Shown here: positions 8,373 to 16,996 of the stretch, piece after piece
Layout of the letters: each line of letters opens with the position of its first letter
Position numbering within the stretch: the stretch's first letter is position 1
DNA from: RGIG5472 sp051867615
GTDB lineage: Bacteria; Bacillota; Clostridia; Oscillospirales; Oscillospiraceae
Assembly (NCBI GenBank): GCA_051867615.1
Contig: JBJDYU010000021.1
Coordinates: forward strand, 4,285-68,284
DNA: 64,000 nt
Direction of reading: 5' to 3'
Notes under the pieces: model-generated
What the model was told of the DNA's origin: nothing
What the model saw: only the letters and a program-made list of their open reading frames with translations
The model's database searches: none
Program-made: the position numbers and the translations under genes

Positions 8373-9278
8373 ATGAGAAGATTCCTGTCCCTTATCATGG
8401 CGCTGGCCATGATCCTGTGCCTGGCTGCCTGCGGCAGCTCCAGCACTCCCTCCGACGAACCCACCGACGACGGCGCTTCCGACAGCGAGACCACCGCCAT
8501 CCCCGGTCTGGAGGACGGTGTCCTCACCGTGGGTATGGAGTGCGCTTACGCTCCCTACAACTGGACCCAGATGGACGATTCCAACGGCGCGGTGCCCATC
8601 TCCAACGTCCCTGGCGCTTACGCCAACGGCTATGACGTGATGATCGCGCAGAAGATCTGCGACGCCTACGGCTGGGAGCTGGAGATCGTCTCCAGCGCGT
8701 GGGATTCCCTCTGCCCCGCCGTGCAGGCCGGTACCATGGACGCCAACATCGCGGGCCAGTCCATGACCGCTGACCGCATGAAGGAAGTCGATATGGCAGG
8801 CCCCTACTACTACGCCACCATCGTCTGCGTCACCACCAAGGACAGCCAGTACGCCTCTGCCCAGTCCATCGCGGACCTGGCCGGCGGCAGATGCACCTCC
8901 CAGTCCGGCACCATCTGGTATGAGACCTGCCTGCCCCAGATCGAGGGCATCGAGCTTCTGGCTCCCGCCGATACCGCTCCTGCTATGATCATGCAGCTCC
9001 AGACCGGCACCGTGGACTTCATCTGCACCGATATGCCCACCGCCATGGCGGCTGTTGCCAAGGACGACAATCTGGTGATCCTGAACTTCTCCGGCACCGA
9101 CGGCGACTTCCAGTTCGCCAGCGAGGAAGAGCGGGCTGAGAACGTGAACATCGGCATCTCCGTGCAGATCGGCAACACCGCCCTGCGGGAGGCTATGGAC
9201 GCCGTTCTGTCCCAGATGACCGAGGACGACTTCAACGCCCTGATGGATCAGGCCATCGCCATCCAGCCCGAGGTCTAA
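8373..9278 (+). CDS. Amino-acid ABC transporter substrate-binding lipoprotein (lysine, inferred)
   Basis: 301 aa. Lipobox LAAC (Cys20), serine/threonine-rich linker, then a family-3 (SBP_bac_3) binding domain: LEDGVLTVGMECAYAPYN at the start and 'GYDVMIAQKICDAYGWELEI', followed by a hinge region and 'MIMQLQTGTVDFICTDMPTA'. It would deliver a polar amino acid to the permease encoded next. Lysine or a related cationic amino acid is inferred from the L-box upstream. SD ggaaaggtg. The gene is separated from the permease by a perfect 14-bp stem-loop. Confidence 0.93.
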   Translation: MRRFLSLIMALAMILCLAACGSSSTPSDEPTDDGASDSETTAIPGLEDGVLTVGMECAYAPYNWTQMDDSNGAVPISNVPGAYANGYDVMIAQKICDAYGWELEIVSSAWDSLCPAVQAGTMDANIAGQSMTADRMKEVDMAGPYYYATIVCVTTKDSQYASAQSIADLAGGRCTSQSGTIWYETCLPQIEGIELLAPADTAPAMIMQLQTGTVDFICTDMPTAMAAVAKDDNLVILNFSGTDGDFQFASEEERAENVNIGISVQIGNTALREAMDAVLSQMTEDDFNALMDQAIAIQPEV

Positions 9279-9300
9279 GTTTTCCCCAACCCACCGCTTC

Positions 9301-9339
9301 GCACATCCTCCGGCCCTTTCTGTGAGCCGGAGGATGTGC
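9301..9339 (+). repeat. Stem-loop between binding-protein and permease genes
   Basis: GCACATCCTCCGGC / GCCGGAGGATGTGC, 14 bp perfect, 11-nt loop, no T-run. Such hairpins protect the 3' end of the binding-protein message and allow it to be made in excess. Confidence 0.6.
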
Positions 9340-9364
9340 TCATGTAAAGAAAGGAGTACGTCCC

Positions 9365-10228
9365 ATGGAAAAGCTGGTCAAACTGGGCCAGGATATGGTC
9401 CTGCTCTGGGACAATTACGCCGGTATGTACCTCGCCGGCGTGAAGAACACGCTGATCCTGGCCCTGGTGGCCACCGTCATCGGCTGCGTCATCGGCCTTG
9501 TCTGCGGCATTCTCAACACCATCCCCTACACCAAAAACGACTCTCTGCCCAAGCGCTTCGTCTTAAAGCTCATCCGCGTGGTGGTCCGGGCCTATGTGGA
9601 GATCTTCCGCGGCACGCCCATGGTGCTGCAGGCGGTGTTCATCTACTACGGCCTGCCCTACTTCTCGGGCAACGCCATGCACTTTCAAAGCGTCTGGGCG
9701 GCGGCCATTCTGGTGGTGTCCATCAACACCGGTGCTTACATGGCGGAATCCGTCCGCGGCGGCATCATCTCCATCGACCCCGGCCAGACCGAGGGCGCCA
9801 AGGCCATCGGCATGACCCATGTGCAGACCATGCTGCACGTCATCCTGCCCCAGGCTCTGCGGAACATCATGCCCCAAATCGGCAACAACTTCATCATCAA
9901 CGTGAAGGATACCTCGGTCATGTTCATCATCAGCTTCACCGAGTTCTTCGCGGCCCACCGCTACATTGTGGGCGTGAACAATATGTACTTCCCCTCCGCC
10001 GCCATTGAAATGATCGGCTATCTCACCATGACCCTCACCGCCTCCATCCTGCTGCGCTGGCTCGAAAAGCGGATGGACGGCAACGACAGCTACGAGCTGG
10101 TGCAGACCGACCAGCTGACCATGGCCGCCGGGACCTACCGGTACCCGGAGGAGCAGGAGGCGGAGAAGCGCCGCCGCACCCGCATGGCCCTGAAGAACCG
10201 CAACGGCAGCACGAGAGGAGATCGCTGA
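9365..10228 (+). CDS. Amino-acid ABC transporter permease (HisM/GlnP type)
   Basis: 287 aa. The N-terminal DNYAGMYLAGVKNTLILAL and the EAA loop (ESVRGGIISIDPGQTEGAKAIGM, residues ~120-145) are typical of the His/Glu/Gln/Arg/opine permease family; about five membrane helices. It is followed by a ~45-residue cytoplasmic tail rich in charge (TYRYPEEQEAEKRRR), longer than most relatives. It ends 1 nt before the ATPase gene. A single permease gene implies a homodimer. Confidence 0.94.
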   Translation: MEKLVKLGQDMVLLWDNYAGMYLAGVKNTLILALVATVIGCVIGLVCGILNTIPYTKNDSLPKRFVLKLIRVVVRAYVEIFRGTPMVLQAVFIYYGLPYFSGNAMHFQSVWAAAILVVSINTGAYMAESVRGGIISIDPGQTEGAKAIGMTHVQTMLHVILPQALRNIMPQIGNNFIINVKDTSVMFIISFTEFFAAHRYIVGVNNMYFPSAAIEMIGYLTMTLTASILLRWLEKRMDGNDSYELVQTDQLTMAAGTYRYPEEQEAEKRRRTRMALKNRNGSTRGDR

Positions 10229-10229
10229 T

Positions 10230-10970
10230 ATGGACGATATGATCTTACAGATAAACCACCTGTCCAAGTCCTTCGGCAGCAACGAGGTACTGCGGGACAT
10301 CGATTTCACCGTGAACCGCGGCGACGTGACCAGCATCATCGGCGCCTCCGGCTCCGGCAAGAGCACGCTGCTGCGCTGCATCAACCTGCTGGAAACGCCC
10401 AGCAGCGGCGAGATCCTCTACCACGGCCAGAACGTGGCGGGCCGGGGCGTCAATGCCGCCGCCTACCGCGCCCATGTGGGCATGGTGTTCCAGTCCTTCA
10501 ACCTCTTTAACAACATGACGGTGCTGGAAAACTGCGTGGTGGGCCAGGTGAAGGTGCTGAAAAGGAGCAAGGAGGAGGCCCGCCGCCACGCCATGGAGTA
10601 TTTGGAGAAGGTGGGCATGGCGCCCTACATCAACGCCAAGCCCCGGCAGATCTCCGGCGGTCAGAAGCAGCGCGTGGCTATCGCCCGGGCGCTGGCTATG
10701 GACCCGGAGGTACTGCTGTTCGACGAGCCCACCTCCGCTCTGGACCCGGAAATGGTGGGCGAGGTGCTCTCCGTCATGCAGAGTCTGGCCCAGGAGGGCA
10801 TGACCATGCTGGTGGTGACCCACGAGATGGCCTTCGCCCGGGACGTCAGCAGCCACGTGGTGTACATGAACGGCGGCGTCATCTGCGAGGAGGGCTCGCC
10901 GGAGGAGGTATTCGGCAATCCCCAGCGGCAGGAGACGAAGGATTTCCTCTCTCGCTTCCGCCAGAGCTGA
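10230..10970 (+). CDS. Amino-acid ABC transporter ATP-binding protein (GlnQ type)
   Basis: 246 aa. Walker A GASGSGKST, Q-loop VFQSFNLF, ABC signature ISGGQKQR, Walker B LLFDEPTSALD and switch His in VVTHEM are all intact. It powers the transporter encoded by the two genes before it and is third in the lysine-riboswitch operon. SD gagaggag 7 nt before the ATG. Confidence 0.96.
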   Translation: MDDMILQINHLSKSFGSNEVLRDIDFTVNRGDVTSIIGASGSGKSTLLRCINLLETPSSGEILYHGQNVAGRGVNAAAYRAHVGMVFQSFNLFNNMTVLENCVVGQVKVLKRSKEEARRHAMEYLEKVGMAPYINAKPRQISGGQKQRVAIARALAMDPEVLLFDEPTSALDPEMVGEVLSVMQSLAQEGMTMLVVTHEMAFARDVSSHVVYMNGGVICEEGSPEEVFGNPQRQETKDFLSRFRQS

Positions 10971-10993
10971 AAGCTCATACAAGGACAAAAAAG

Positions 10994-11030
10994 CACGCTC
11001 CCGCGTCCGGATGGCGCGGGAGCGTGTTTC
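10994..11030 (+). terminator. Terminator of the lysine transporter operon
   Basis: CACGCTCCCGCG / CGCGGGAGCGTG perfect 12-bp stem followed by TTTCATT, 23 nt after the stop. Confidence 0.85.
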
Positions 11031-11053
11031 ATTATTATATGCCGCAGGCTGTC

Positions 11054-11938
11054 TCAGCTGTCGGTCTCCTCCGTGAAATGCACGTGGTTGAAGATATGGT
11101 CGGAGCAGTAGCAGTGATAGCCCGCGCAGCGGGAGCAGTAGCGGAATTGCAGCTCCGGATGGTCCGTGTCGGTCTTGCCGCAGACGCAGCACTTGTGATG
11201 ATAGCCCTGCTTCGCCTGTTGCTGCTGCTGGCGCTGGGCCGTCTGCGCATTCCGGCGGTACTGCTGCGCCTGGGGTGAGCGGCGGTACCGCTGCCGCTCT
11301 GCCGCCTGATGGAAATAAGGGGCGAAGAACACCAGGAAGTTCAGCAGCGCCACCACCGGCATCAGCGCGCCCACCAGGCTGCCCGAGAGCAGGTTCATCA
11401 CGATGCCCAGCAGGAAGACCGCCGCGTCCACATAGGCCAGCCACTTGATCTTGATGGGGATGATAAAGAACAGCAGCACCCGCATATCCGGGTACAGCAT
11501 GGCGAAGGCGAAGAACATAGAGAGGTTCACATAGGCTGTGCCGCCCACGACGCCGGCCCCGGGCAGGAGCAGCTGCCCCAGCAGGGCCGCCAGCACCGTC
11601 AGCACCACGCCGCTGAGGTAGTAAATGGTGAAGCGGGCGGAGCCCCACTGGTTTTCCAGGGCGTTGCCGATGAAGTAGTAGAAATACAGCGAGATCAGCA
11701 GCAGGAAAGGATTGGACTGGGTGGGGACGAAAATGAAGGTGATGAGCCGCCACAGCTCACCGTGCAGCACCCGCTCCATATCCAGCCACAAAAACGACGT
11801 GGCGCTGGCGCTGGAAAACATGGTCAGCACATAGACCACGGCGGTACCGCCCACGATGTACAGCATGAGGTTTGGGATCCCGAAGCGGGGATGCATGGCG
11901 CAGAAGCGGTCGATCCGCTCGTTCAGTTTTCTCAGCAT
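11054..11938 (-). CDS. Rhomboid-like membrane protein with C-terminal zinc-ribbon-like tail, probably inactive
   Basis: 294 aa. Six or so membrane helices (25-210) follow rhomboid layout: ELWRLITFIF (62-71, the WRxxTxxF motif), NALENQWGSARF (92-103), and GGTAYVN (132-138) where active rhomboids have GxSG. The nucleophilic serine is therefore missing and a pseudoprotease is likely. After a Gln/Arg-rich linker (211-245) comes a Cys/His tail (CCVCG at 250-254, YCSRC at 267-271, CYC at 276-278) that could bind zinc. SD gggagg. Monocistronic. Membrane fold confident, function unknown. Confidence 0.75.
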   Translation of the reverse strand: MLRKLNERIDRFCAMHPRFGIPNLMLYIVGGTAVVYVLTMFSSASATSFLWLDMERVLHGELWRLITFIFVPTQSNPFLLLISLYFYYFIGNALENQWGSARFTIYYLSGVVLTVLAALLGQLLLPGAGVVGGTAYVNLSMFFAFAMLYPDMRVLLFFIIPIKIKWLAYVDAAVFLLGIVMNLLSGSLVGALMPVVALLNFLVFFAPYFHQAAERQRYRRSPQAQQYRRNAQTAQRQQQQQAKQGYHHKCCVCGKTDTDHPELQFRYCSRCAGYHCYCSDHIFNHVHFTEETDS

Positions 11939-12170
11939 GGAGACCTCCCTCGGCGGGCCGCGGCCCGCGGACTTATGTTTTTTCATTGTACCCGTTTTGG
12001 GGGAAAATGTCATGAACAATCTGCGAATTCTCGCAAAAGCGAGCTTCGGACAAACGCCGCCGTGCGTTTCGCTTCATTGTAGCACGTCCGCCGGGCGGTG
12101 GCAAGAGCGCCGCGGGCGGCGTTTCTTCCCACAAATGTGCCGTTTTCTTCAAAAAAGCGGCGGATATGGC

Positions 12171-12199
12171 TTGACAAACGCCCTGCCATCCCCTATACT
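12171..12199 (+). promoter_or_regulatory. metK promoter
   Basis: TTGACA (12171-12176), 17 bp, TATACT (12194-12199), directly before the SAM riboswitch. Confidence 0.85.
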
Positions 12200-12216
12200 A
12201 TCCTACGCAACTGAAT

Positions 12217-12313
12217 ACCTTATCAAGAGTGACGGAGGGACCGGCCCGATGAAGTCACGACAACCTGCCAGGCGGCAAGGTGCCAAATCCGGCGAGTGAT
12301 CGACAGATGAGGA
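12217..12313 (+). ncRNA. SAM-I riboswitch (S box)
   Basis: Consensus S-box elements in order: CTTATCAAGAG, GAGGGACCGGCCC, GATGAAG, CAACC, AAGGTGCCAAATCC, closing near AGATGAG. It lies in the metK leader and is followed by a terminator, so high S-adenosylmethionine should switch metK off. Confidence 0.96.
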
Positions 12314-12323
12314 GCAATCGCAA

Positions 12324-12356
12324 CACGGTCCGTCGAGCGCGCGGAGCGTGTTTTTT
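12324..12356 (+). terminator. Regulated terminator of the SAM riboswitch
   Basis: CACGGTCCG / CGGAGCGTG stem (one mismatch) followed by TTTTTT, 60 nt before the metK start. Confidence 0.85.
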
Positions 12357-12416
12357 GCGCTCCTTATGAAAATCCGTTCAGCTGCAAATCATACAAGAAA
12401 AAAGGAGCGCAAAAGC

Positions 12417-13598
12417 ATGGCAAAGAAACTCTTTACTTCCGAATCCGTCACCGAGGGACATCCCGACAAAATCTGCGACCAGATCTCCGACGCGGTGCTG
12501 GACGCCATCATGGCGGAGGACCCCATGGGCCGCGTGGCCTGCGAGACCACCGTCTCCACCGGCCTCGTCCACATCATGGGTGAGATCACCACCAGCTGCT
12601 ATGTGGACATCGCCAAGATCGCCCGGGAGGTCATCCGGGAGATCGGCTATGACCGGGCCAAGTACGGCTTTGACTGCGACACCTGCGGCGTCATCCTCAA
12701 CATTGACGAGCAGTCCGGGGACATCGCCATGGGCGTGGACAAGTCTCTGGAGAGCAAGGAAAGCGGCGAAAGCGGTCTGGACAACGGCGCCGGCGACCAG
12801 GGCATGATGTTCGGCTACGCCTGCGACGAGACGCCGGAGCTGATGCCCCTCGCCATTTCCCTGTCCCACCGGATGGCCAAGCGCCTTTCCGAAGTGCGCA
12901 AGCAGGGTCTGGTGAACTACCTCCGGCCCGACGGCAAGACCCAGATCACCGTGGAGTACGATGAAAACGGCCGCCCCTTCCGGGTGGACACTGTGGTCCT
13001 CTCCACCCAGCACAGCCCCGACGTGACGCTGGAGCAGATCCGCAAGGACATGATCGAGCTGGTCATCCGCCCCTCCGTCCCTGAGGGACTGATGGACGAG
13101 GAGACCAAGATCTATGTCAACCCCACCGGCCGCTTCGTCATCGGCGGCCCTCAGGGCGACTCCGGCCTCACCGGCCGCAAGATCATTGTGGACACTTACG
13201 GCGGCAGCGCCCCCCACGGCGGCGGCGCTTTCTCCGGCAAGGACCCCACCAAGGTGGACCGCAGCGCCGCCTACGCCGCCCGCTGGGTGGCGAAGAACGT
13301 GGTGGCGGCGGGCCTTGCCCGCAAGTGCCAGGTGCAGCTGGCCTACGCCATCGGCGTGGCGAAGCCCGTCAGCGTGCTGGTGGAGACCTTCGGCACCGGC
13401 ACGGTCAGCGACGAGCGGCTGGAGGAAGCGGTGCGCAAGGTCTTTGACCTGCGCCCCACCGCCATCATCCGGGACCTTGACCTGCGCAAGCCCATCTACC
13501 GCCAGCTCGCGGCCTACGGCCACATGGGCCGGGAGGATCTGGGCGTGGCCTGGGAGAAGACCGACCGGGCGGAGGCTCTGAAAGCCGCTCTGGCCTAA
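12417..13598 (+). CDS. metK: S-adenosylmethionine synthase
   Basis: 393 aa, full length. N-terminal LFTSESVTEGHPDKI, central GAGDQGMMFGYA, and GGGAFSGKDPTKVDRSAAYAAR (spread over ~265-290) are family hallmarks. It makes SAM from methionine and ATP, supplying the methyl cycle whose by-product is recycled by mtnN-luxS. SD aaaggagcg 9 nt before ATG 12417. Regulated by the S box in its leader. Confidence 0.98.
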   Translation: MAKKLFTSESVTEGHPDKICDQISDAVLDAIMAEDPMGRVACETTVSTGLVHIMGEITTSCYVDIAKIAREVIREIGYDRAKYGFDCDTCGVILNIDEQSGDIAMGVDKSLESKESGESGLDNGAGDQGMMFGYACDETPELMPLAISLSHRMAKRLSEVRKQGLVNYLRPDGKTQITVEYDENGRPFRVDTVVLSTQHSPDVTLEQIRKDMIELVIRPSVPEGLMDEETKIYVNPTGRFVIGGPQGDSGLTGRKIIVDTYGGSAPHGGGAFSGKDPTKVDRSAAYAARWVAKNVVAAGLARKCQVQLAYAIGVAKPVSVLVETFGTGTVSDERLEEAVRKVFDLRPTAIIRDLDLRKPIYRQLAAYGHMGREDLGVAWEKTDRAEALKAALA

Positions 13599-13611
13599 GA
13601 CAGATATAATG

Positions 13612-13649
13612 ACCGGGCGGGAAGCCGTTGGCTTCCCGCCCGGTTTTTT
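13612..13649 (+). terminator. metK terminator
   Basis: CCGGGCGGGAAGCC-GTT-GGCTTCCCGCCCGG plus six T; the T-run overlaps the last codons of the convergent DUF2974 gene. Confidence 0.9.
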
Positions 13650-14829
13650 ACGCCTTATCCGCCTTGTCTCCGCTGCTTTTCTCCGCCTTTTTCCGGCCGC
13701 CGCGGCTGCCTAAGCGTCGCTCCTCCCGCAGCGCCGCCCGGATGCTGTTGGCTCCCTCCCGGAACAGCAGCCGCACCGTGTCGTACAGCAGCTGCCGGCT
13801 CTCCTCGTCCAGCTCCCGGCTGGACTTTACCATGGCGCTGACGGTCTTCCACCGGTCCTTCTGCAGGTCGCTGAGCGTCCGGGCGTCGCTGGCGGTGAGT
13901 ATCTCATACAGCACGTCCACAAAGCGCTCCCGCTGCTGCTTCGTAAGCCCCGCGGCGAAAGCCTTCACGGTCTGGTCCACCAGCTTCCCCTCCCGGCTGA
14001 TCTCGCTGAGGTGGACGAAGGAATCCCCCAGCACCTGCCAGCTGAAGCCGTCGTGCTGCAGCAGGGCGGTCTGGTCGCTGCGCACCACGCTGTAGCGCTC
14101 CTCATGGCTCATGAGCATCCCCACCACGTCATCCTCCGGCACGATGGTGCGGATGCGGTCTTCGATGCGGCGGTGCTCCGGTGTGGCCAGCACCGCCTCG
14201 TCAAAGCCCGGGCCGTCGTTGTTGTACACGGCGATGATGCGGCTTTGCACCCGCTCTTTCGCGCGGACGGCGGCGTACACCGCGAAATTGCCTCCCTTGG
14301 AGTGGCCGCCCACCATGAGCCGCCGTCCCGGCCAGTGCCGGGCCACCCGGTCAAGGTACCGCACGGCCTCCTCCTGCCCGGGAACGGGGGTGAGGAAGCT
14401 CATGTTGAAGTCCTCTTTCCAGCCCACTAAGGTGTCGTCCGTCCCCCGGTAGGCCACATACAGCAGCTTCGGCGCCACCTCCACGGTGATGGCCGCGAAC
14501 TGCATCTCCCGCTTCAGATCCAGCAGGCTCACATAGCTCAGCAGCCGCATATCCCCAAAGCGCCGGCTGGCCCCCGCCTTTTCCAGCAGACTCGCGATGG
14601 TGTCCGGCACCAGCACGCCCATGTCCAGCTTCTCGCCGTCATGCCGTGCGAAATACTGCTCCGCCGCCTCGCGCAGCGTCGGGGCCTGCCGTCCCGCCAT
14701 CTCGGGCACGATGCCCTCGTAGTCGATGAAGCTCAGCTCCGCCAGGATCAGATTGTCCACCTCGTTGAAGGGGGCCTCGCGCAGCGTCAAGTCTCCCCGC
14801 CAGTCCAGATAGTCCAGAATATTCGCCAT
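13648..14829 (-). CDS. DUF2974 alpha/beta-hydrolase-like protein
   Basis: 393 aa. Starts MANILDYLDWRGDLTLREAPFNEVDNLILAEL, the typical opening of DUF2974 proteins. The lipase-type nucleophile elbow GHSKG (175-179, Ser177) is present, with AYRGTDDTLVGWKEDF before it and YNNDGPGF after it. There is no signal peptide, so it is cytoplasmic. The charged C-terminus (KKAEKSSGDKADKA) is low complexity. The substrate is unknown; an esterase or lipase on lipid or wall intermediates is possible. SD gggaggg. Confidence 0.85.
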   Translation of the reverse strand: MANILDYLDWRGDLTLREAPFNEVDNLILAELSFIDYEGIVPEMAGRQAPTLREAAEQYFARHDGEKLDMGVLVPDTIASLLEKAGASRRFGDMRLLSYVSLLDLKREMQFAAITVEVAPKLLYVAYRGTDDTLVGWKEDFNMSFLTPVPGQEEAVRYLDRVARHWPGRRLMVGGHSKGGNFAVYAAVRAKERVQSRIIAVYNNDGPGFDEAVLATPEHRRIEDRIRTIVPEDDVVGMLMSHEERYSVVRSDQTALLQHDGFSWQVLGDSFVHLSEISREGKLVDQTVKAFAAGLTKQQRERFVDVLYEILTASDARTLSDLQKDRWKTVSAMVKSSRELDEESRQLLYDTVRLLFREGANSIRAALREERRLGSRGGRKKAEKSSGDKADKA

Positions 14830-14872
14830 ACCGGCCCTCCCGCGCTGTTTTCCGAAGTATCGATCAGGGTAT

Positions 14873-14901
14873 ATTTTACCATACCGCCGCCCCCGGCGCA
14901 A
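14873..14901 (-). promoter_or_regulatory. DUF2974 gene promoter
   Basis: Minus strand TTGCGC (14896-14901), 17 bp, TAAAAT (14873-14878). The -35 boxes of this and the divergent promoter are 10 bp apart. Confidence 0.6.
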
Positions 14902-14911
14902 GGTGCGGCGC

Positions 14912-14940
14912 TTGTCAAATCCCGCCGCATATGCTATGCT
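14912..14940 (+). promoter_or_regulatory. DUF4127 gene promoter
   Basis: TTGTCA (14912-14917), 17 bp, TATGCT (14935-14940), 44 nt before the start codon. Confidence 0.65.
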
Positions 14941-14983
14941 GACAGGCAGAAAAGCCGCATCACAAGGAAAGTGAGAAACGACC

Positions 14984-16807
14984 ATGCTGAAACGTATCCT
15001 TCCGCCCGCCCTGGCCATGCTCCTCTGCTGCGCCCTGCTCTGGGGCCTGCTGCCCCATCTTGGGACGGCCAGCGTGCTGGATGGTCTCGACACCGAGGCG
15101 GGAGATGTGGACGAATGGAAAAACGTCATCGCCTATGTGCCGCTGGACGACCGGACGGACAACATGGAGGATGTGATCTACCTTGCGGAGGCCTCGGGCT
15201 ACCGCATCGTCCTGCCGGAGGGCGACAGCTACCGGACCCGTCTCGACGGGCAGGGGCTCAACAGCAACGGCACGCAGTACGGCGACCGGGAGGCCCTTCT
15301 CACCTGGGTGCGGGAGATGGACGAGCAGGGCTGCGACCTGTTCCTCCTGTCCCTCGACCAGCTGTTCTCCGGCGGCCTTGTGAACTCCCGGGCCATGAGC
15401 AAGGGGCAGGAGCTTTGTTTCGAGGACGGAACCGTTATGACGGAGGCGGAGGCTTTCGACGCTTTCATCCTGACGCTTGCGGAGGACGAGGAAAACCGGG
15501 TCTACCTCTTTGACAGCGTCCTGCGCCTGGCCTCCACCGTGGGCTACGGCGGCTTCGGCGAGGAGGAGTACTACGCTTTGCGGGAGTACGGCATGGTGGC
15601 CCGTCCCGCCCTCTCGGGGCAGATGCTGACGCTTGAAAACATCTTTGCGAACTACGCCTATGCCGCGGACGGCGAGACGCTGGCGGAGGAGGCGCTGGGT
15701 GATACCACCTACCGCAGCCTCCTCACGGAGGAGGTGCTGGCGGACTATCTGGGGGCGCGGCAGCGCAAGCTGACGCTGACGGACCATGTCATCCGCGCGC
15801 TGCAGACGTCGGGGCAGGGCCGCATCCAGCTCATCATCGGCATCGACGACTCCTCCAACGCCGCCAACATCCAGTATAACGAGCTGAGCTACATTGAGCA
15901 GGCCCTCGGCGGCAGCGGCTGCCTGATGACCGGGCTGGACAGTCTGGCCCGGCTCCTTGTGGGCCGCATCGCCCAGGACAGCTACGGCTGCCGCGTGAAG
16001 GCCGCGGTGCGCTATTTCGGCGGCGGAGAGGCGCTGTCCTCCTCGGAGTATGACCGCTATAACCTGCGTGAGACTGTGGACTTCCACATGGACTTCTACG
16101 GCGCGGAGGAGGTCTCGCCGGAGGAGGCGGAGCTGCAGATCCTTGTCATGACCGCCCCGGCGGAGGAGGAAAAAAAGGCGCGGTACTGCGAGGAGCTGGT
16201 GTCCGCTCTCGAGGATAACCAGAGCCGGAACATCCCCACCGTCCTCATCGAAGCCAGCAACAACGCCTACGGCGAGACGCTGGAGGAGCTGCTGTTTGCG
16301 CGGGTGGACTTCGCGAAGCTGCTGGCCTTCGCCGGGAAGTACGACCAAGCGGTGGTGACGGGCGTAGGCTTTGCCATGGGCTTTTCCCGCTACCTCTATC
16401 TCCGCTATGCTGGCGAGCAGACGGAGAGCTGCGACGAGGCCCATGTGCGGCAGATCGCCAACGCTCTGGCCCTCAGCTACGCCTACATCCTCCACACCCG
16501 CTATGAGCTGAACCTGTACATCCAGAGCCTGGGCTACAACTACAACAATATTCTGCCTGACCGCCGCAGCGGCGAGCTGATCCAGGAGAAGCTGAACGAG
16601 CTGTTCTTCGCCGCCTGCGTCCCCATTCAGGAGAATCTCAGCGGCGGACGGGTGCTGACCTCCCTCCGCCCGGCGGCGGAAAAGCAGGTCTCCGCGGTCC
16701 GCTTCTCCGACGTATATTTCCCCTGGGGCCGCACCTTTGAGATCTCCTTCACCGTAGGGGTGGATTCCCTTATTCCTGCGGAGGACGGCGCGGCGCAGCA
16801 GCCCTGA
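14984..16807 (+). CDS. DUF4127 family protein, membrane-anchored or secreted
   Basis: 607 aa. One hydrophobic N-terminal helix (MLKRILPPALAMLLCCALLWGLL) is followed by a large soluble domain opening with IAYVPLDDRTDNMEDVIYLAE, close to the YxPLDxRPxN motif that opens DUF4127 proteins. Other family-like blocks are LLSLDQLFSGGLVNSRAM and IIGIDDSSNAANIQYNEL. The arginine after DD is followed by Thr rather than Pro. No enzymatic role is established for this family to my knowledge. Monocistronic with a good promoter. An outer-surface location is inferred from the single N-terminal helix. Confidence 0.78.
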   Translation: MLKRILPPALAMLLCCALLWGLLPHLGTASVLDGLDTEAGDVDEWKNVIAYVPLDDRTDNMEDVIYLAEASGYRIVLPEGDSYRTRLDGQGLNSNGTQYGDREALLTWVREMDEQGCDLFLLSLDQLFSGGLVNSRAMSKGQELCFEDGTVMTEAEAFDAFILTLAEDEENRVYLFDSVLRLASTVGYGGFGEEEYYALREYGMVARPALSGQMLTLENIFANYAYAADGETLAEEALGDTTYRSLLTEEVLADYLGARQRKLTLTDHVIRALQTSGQGRIQLIIGIDDSSNAANIQYNELSYIEQALGGSGCLMTGLDSLARLLVGRIAQDSYGCRVKAAVRYFGGGEALSSSEYDRYNLRETVDFHMDFYGAEEVSPEEAELQILVMTAPAEEEKKARYCEELVSALEDNQSRNIPTVLIEASNNAYGETLEELLFARVDFAKLLAFAGKYDQAVVTGVGFAMGFSRYLYLRYAGEQTESCDEAHVRQIANALALSYAYILHTRYELNLYIQSLGYNYNNILPDRRSGELIQEKLNELFFAACVPIQENLSGGRVLTSLRPAAEKQVSAVRFSDVYFPWGRTFEISFTVGVDSLIPAEDGAAQQP

Positions 16808-16996
16808 GGGAAAACCTCCGCCCGGCCCGAAAAACCCCGCAAAGGGTGCCCGCCCGGCCCGCAGAACAAGTTTTTTATTGCATTTTTTACCACTTTAGCC
16901 TGGTAAATTTAGTTATTTTGTCGTTTTTTTCCATCTTCTATTTCCTTTTTGTTCCACATATTGTATACTAACGATAGTTAAGCAGAGGTGTACGAT
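16808..16996. other. Intergenic region with AT-rich tract
   Basis: 189 nt. The first part holds two copies of CGCCCGGCCCG (16819-16829 and 16850-16860); the rest (about 16865-16985) is strikingly AT-rich for this genome and contains a TATACT (16964-16969) that may be the -10 of the downstream gene, without a good -35. Confidence 0.5.
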
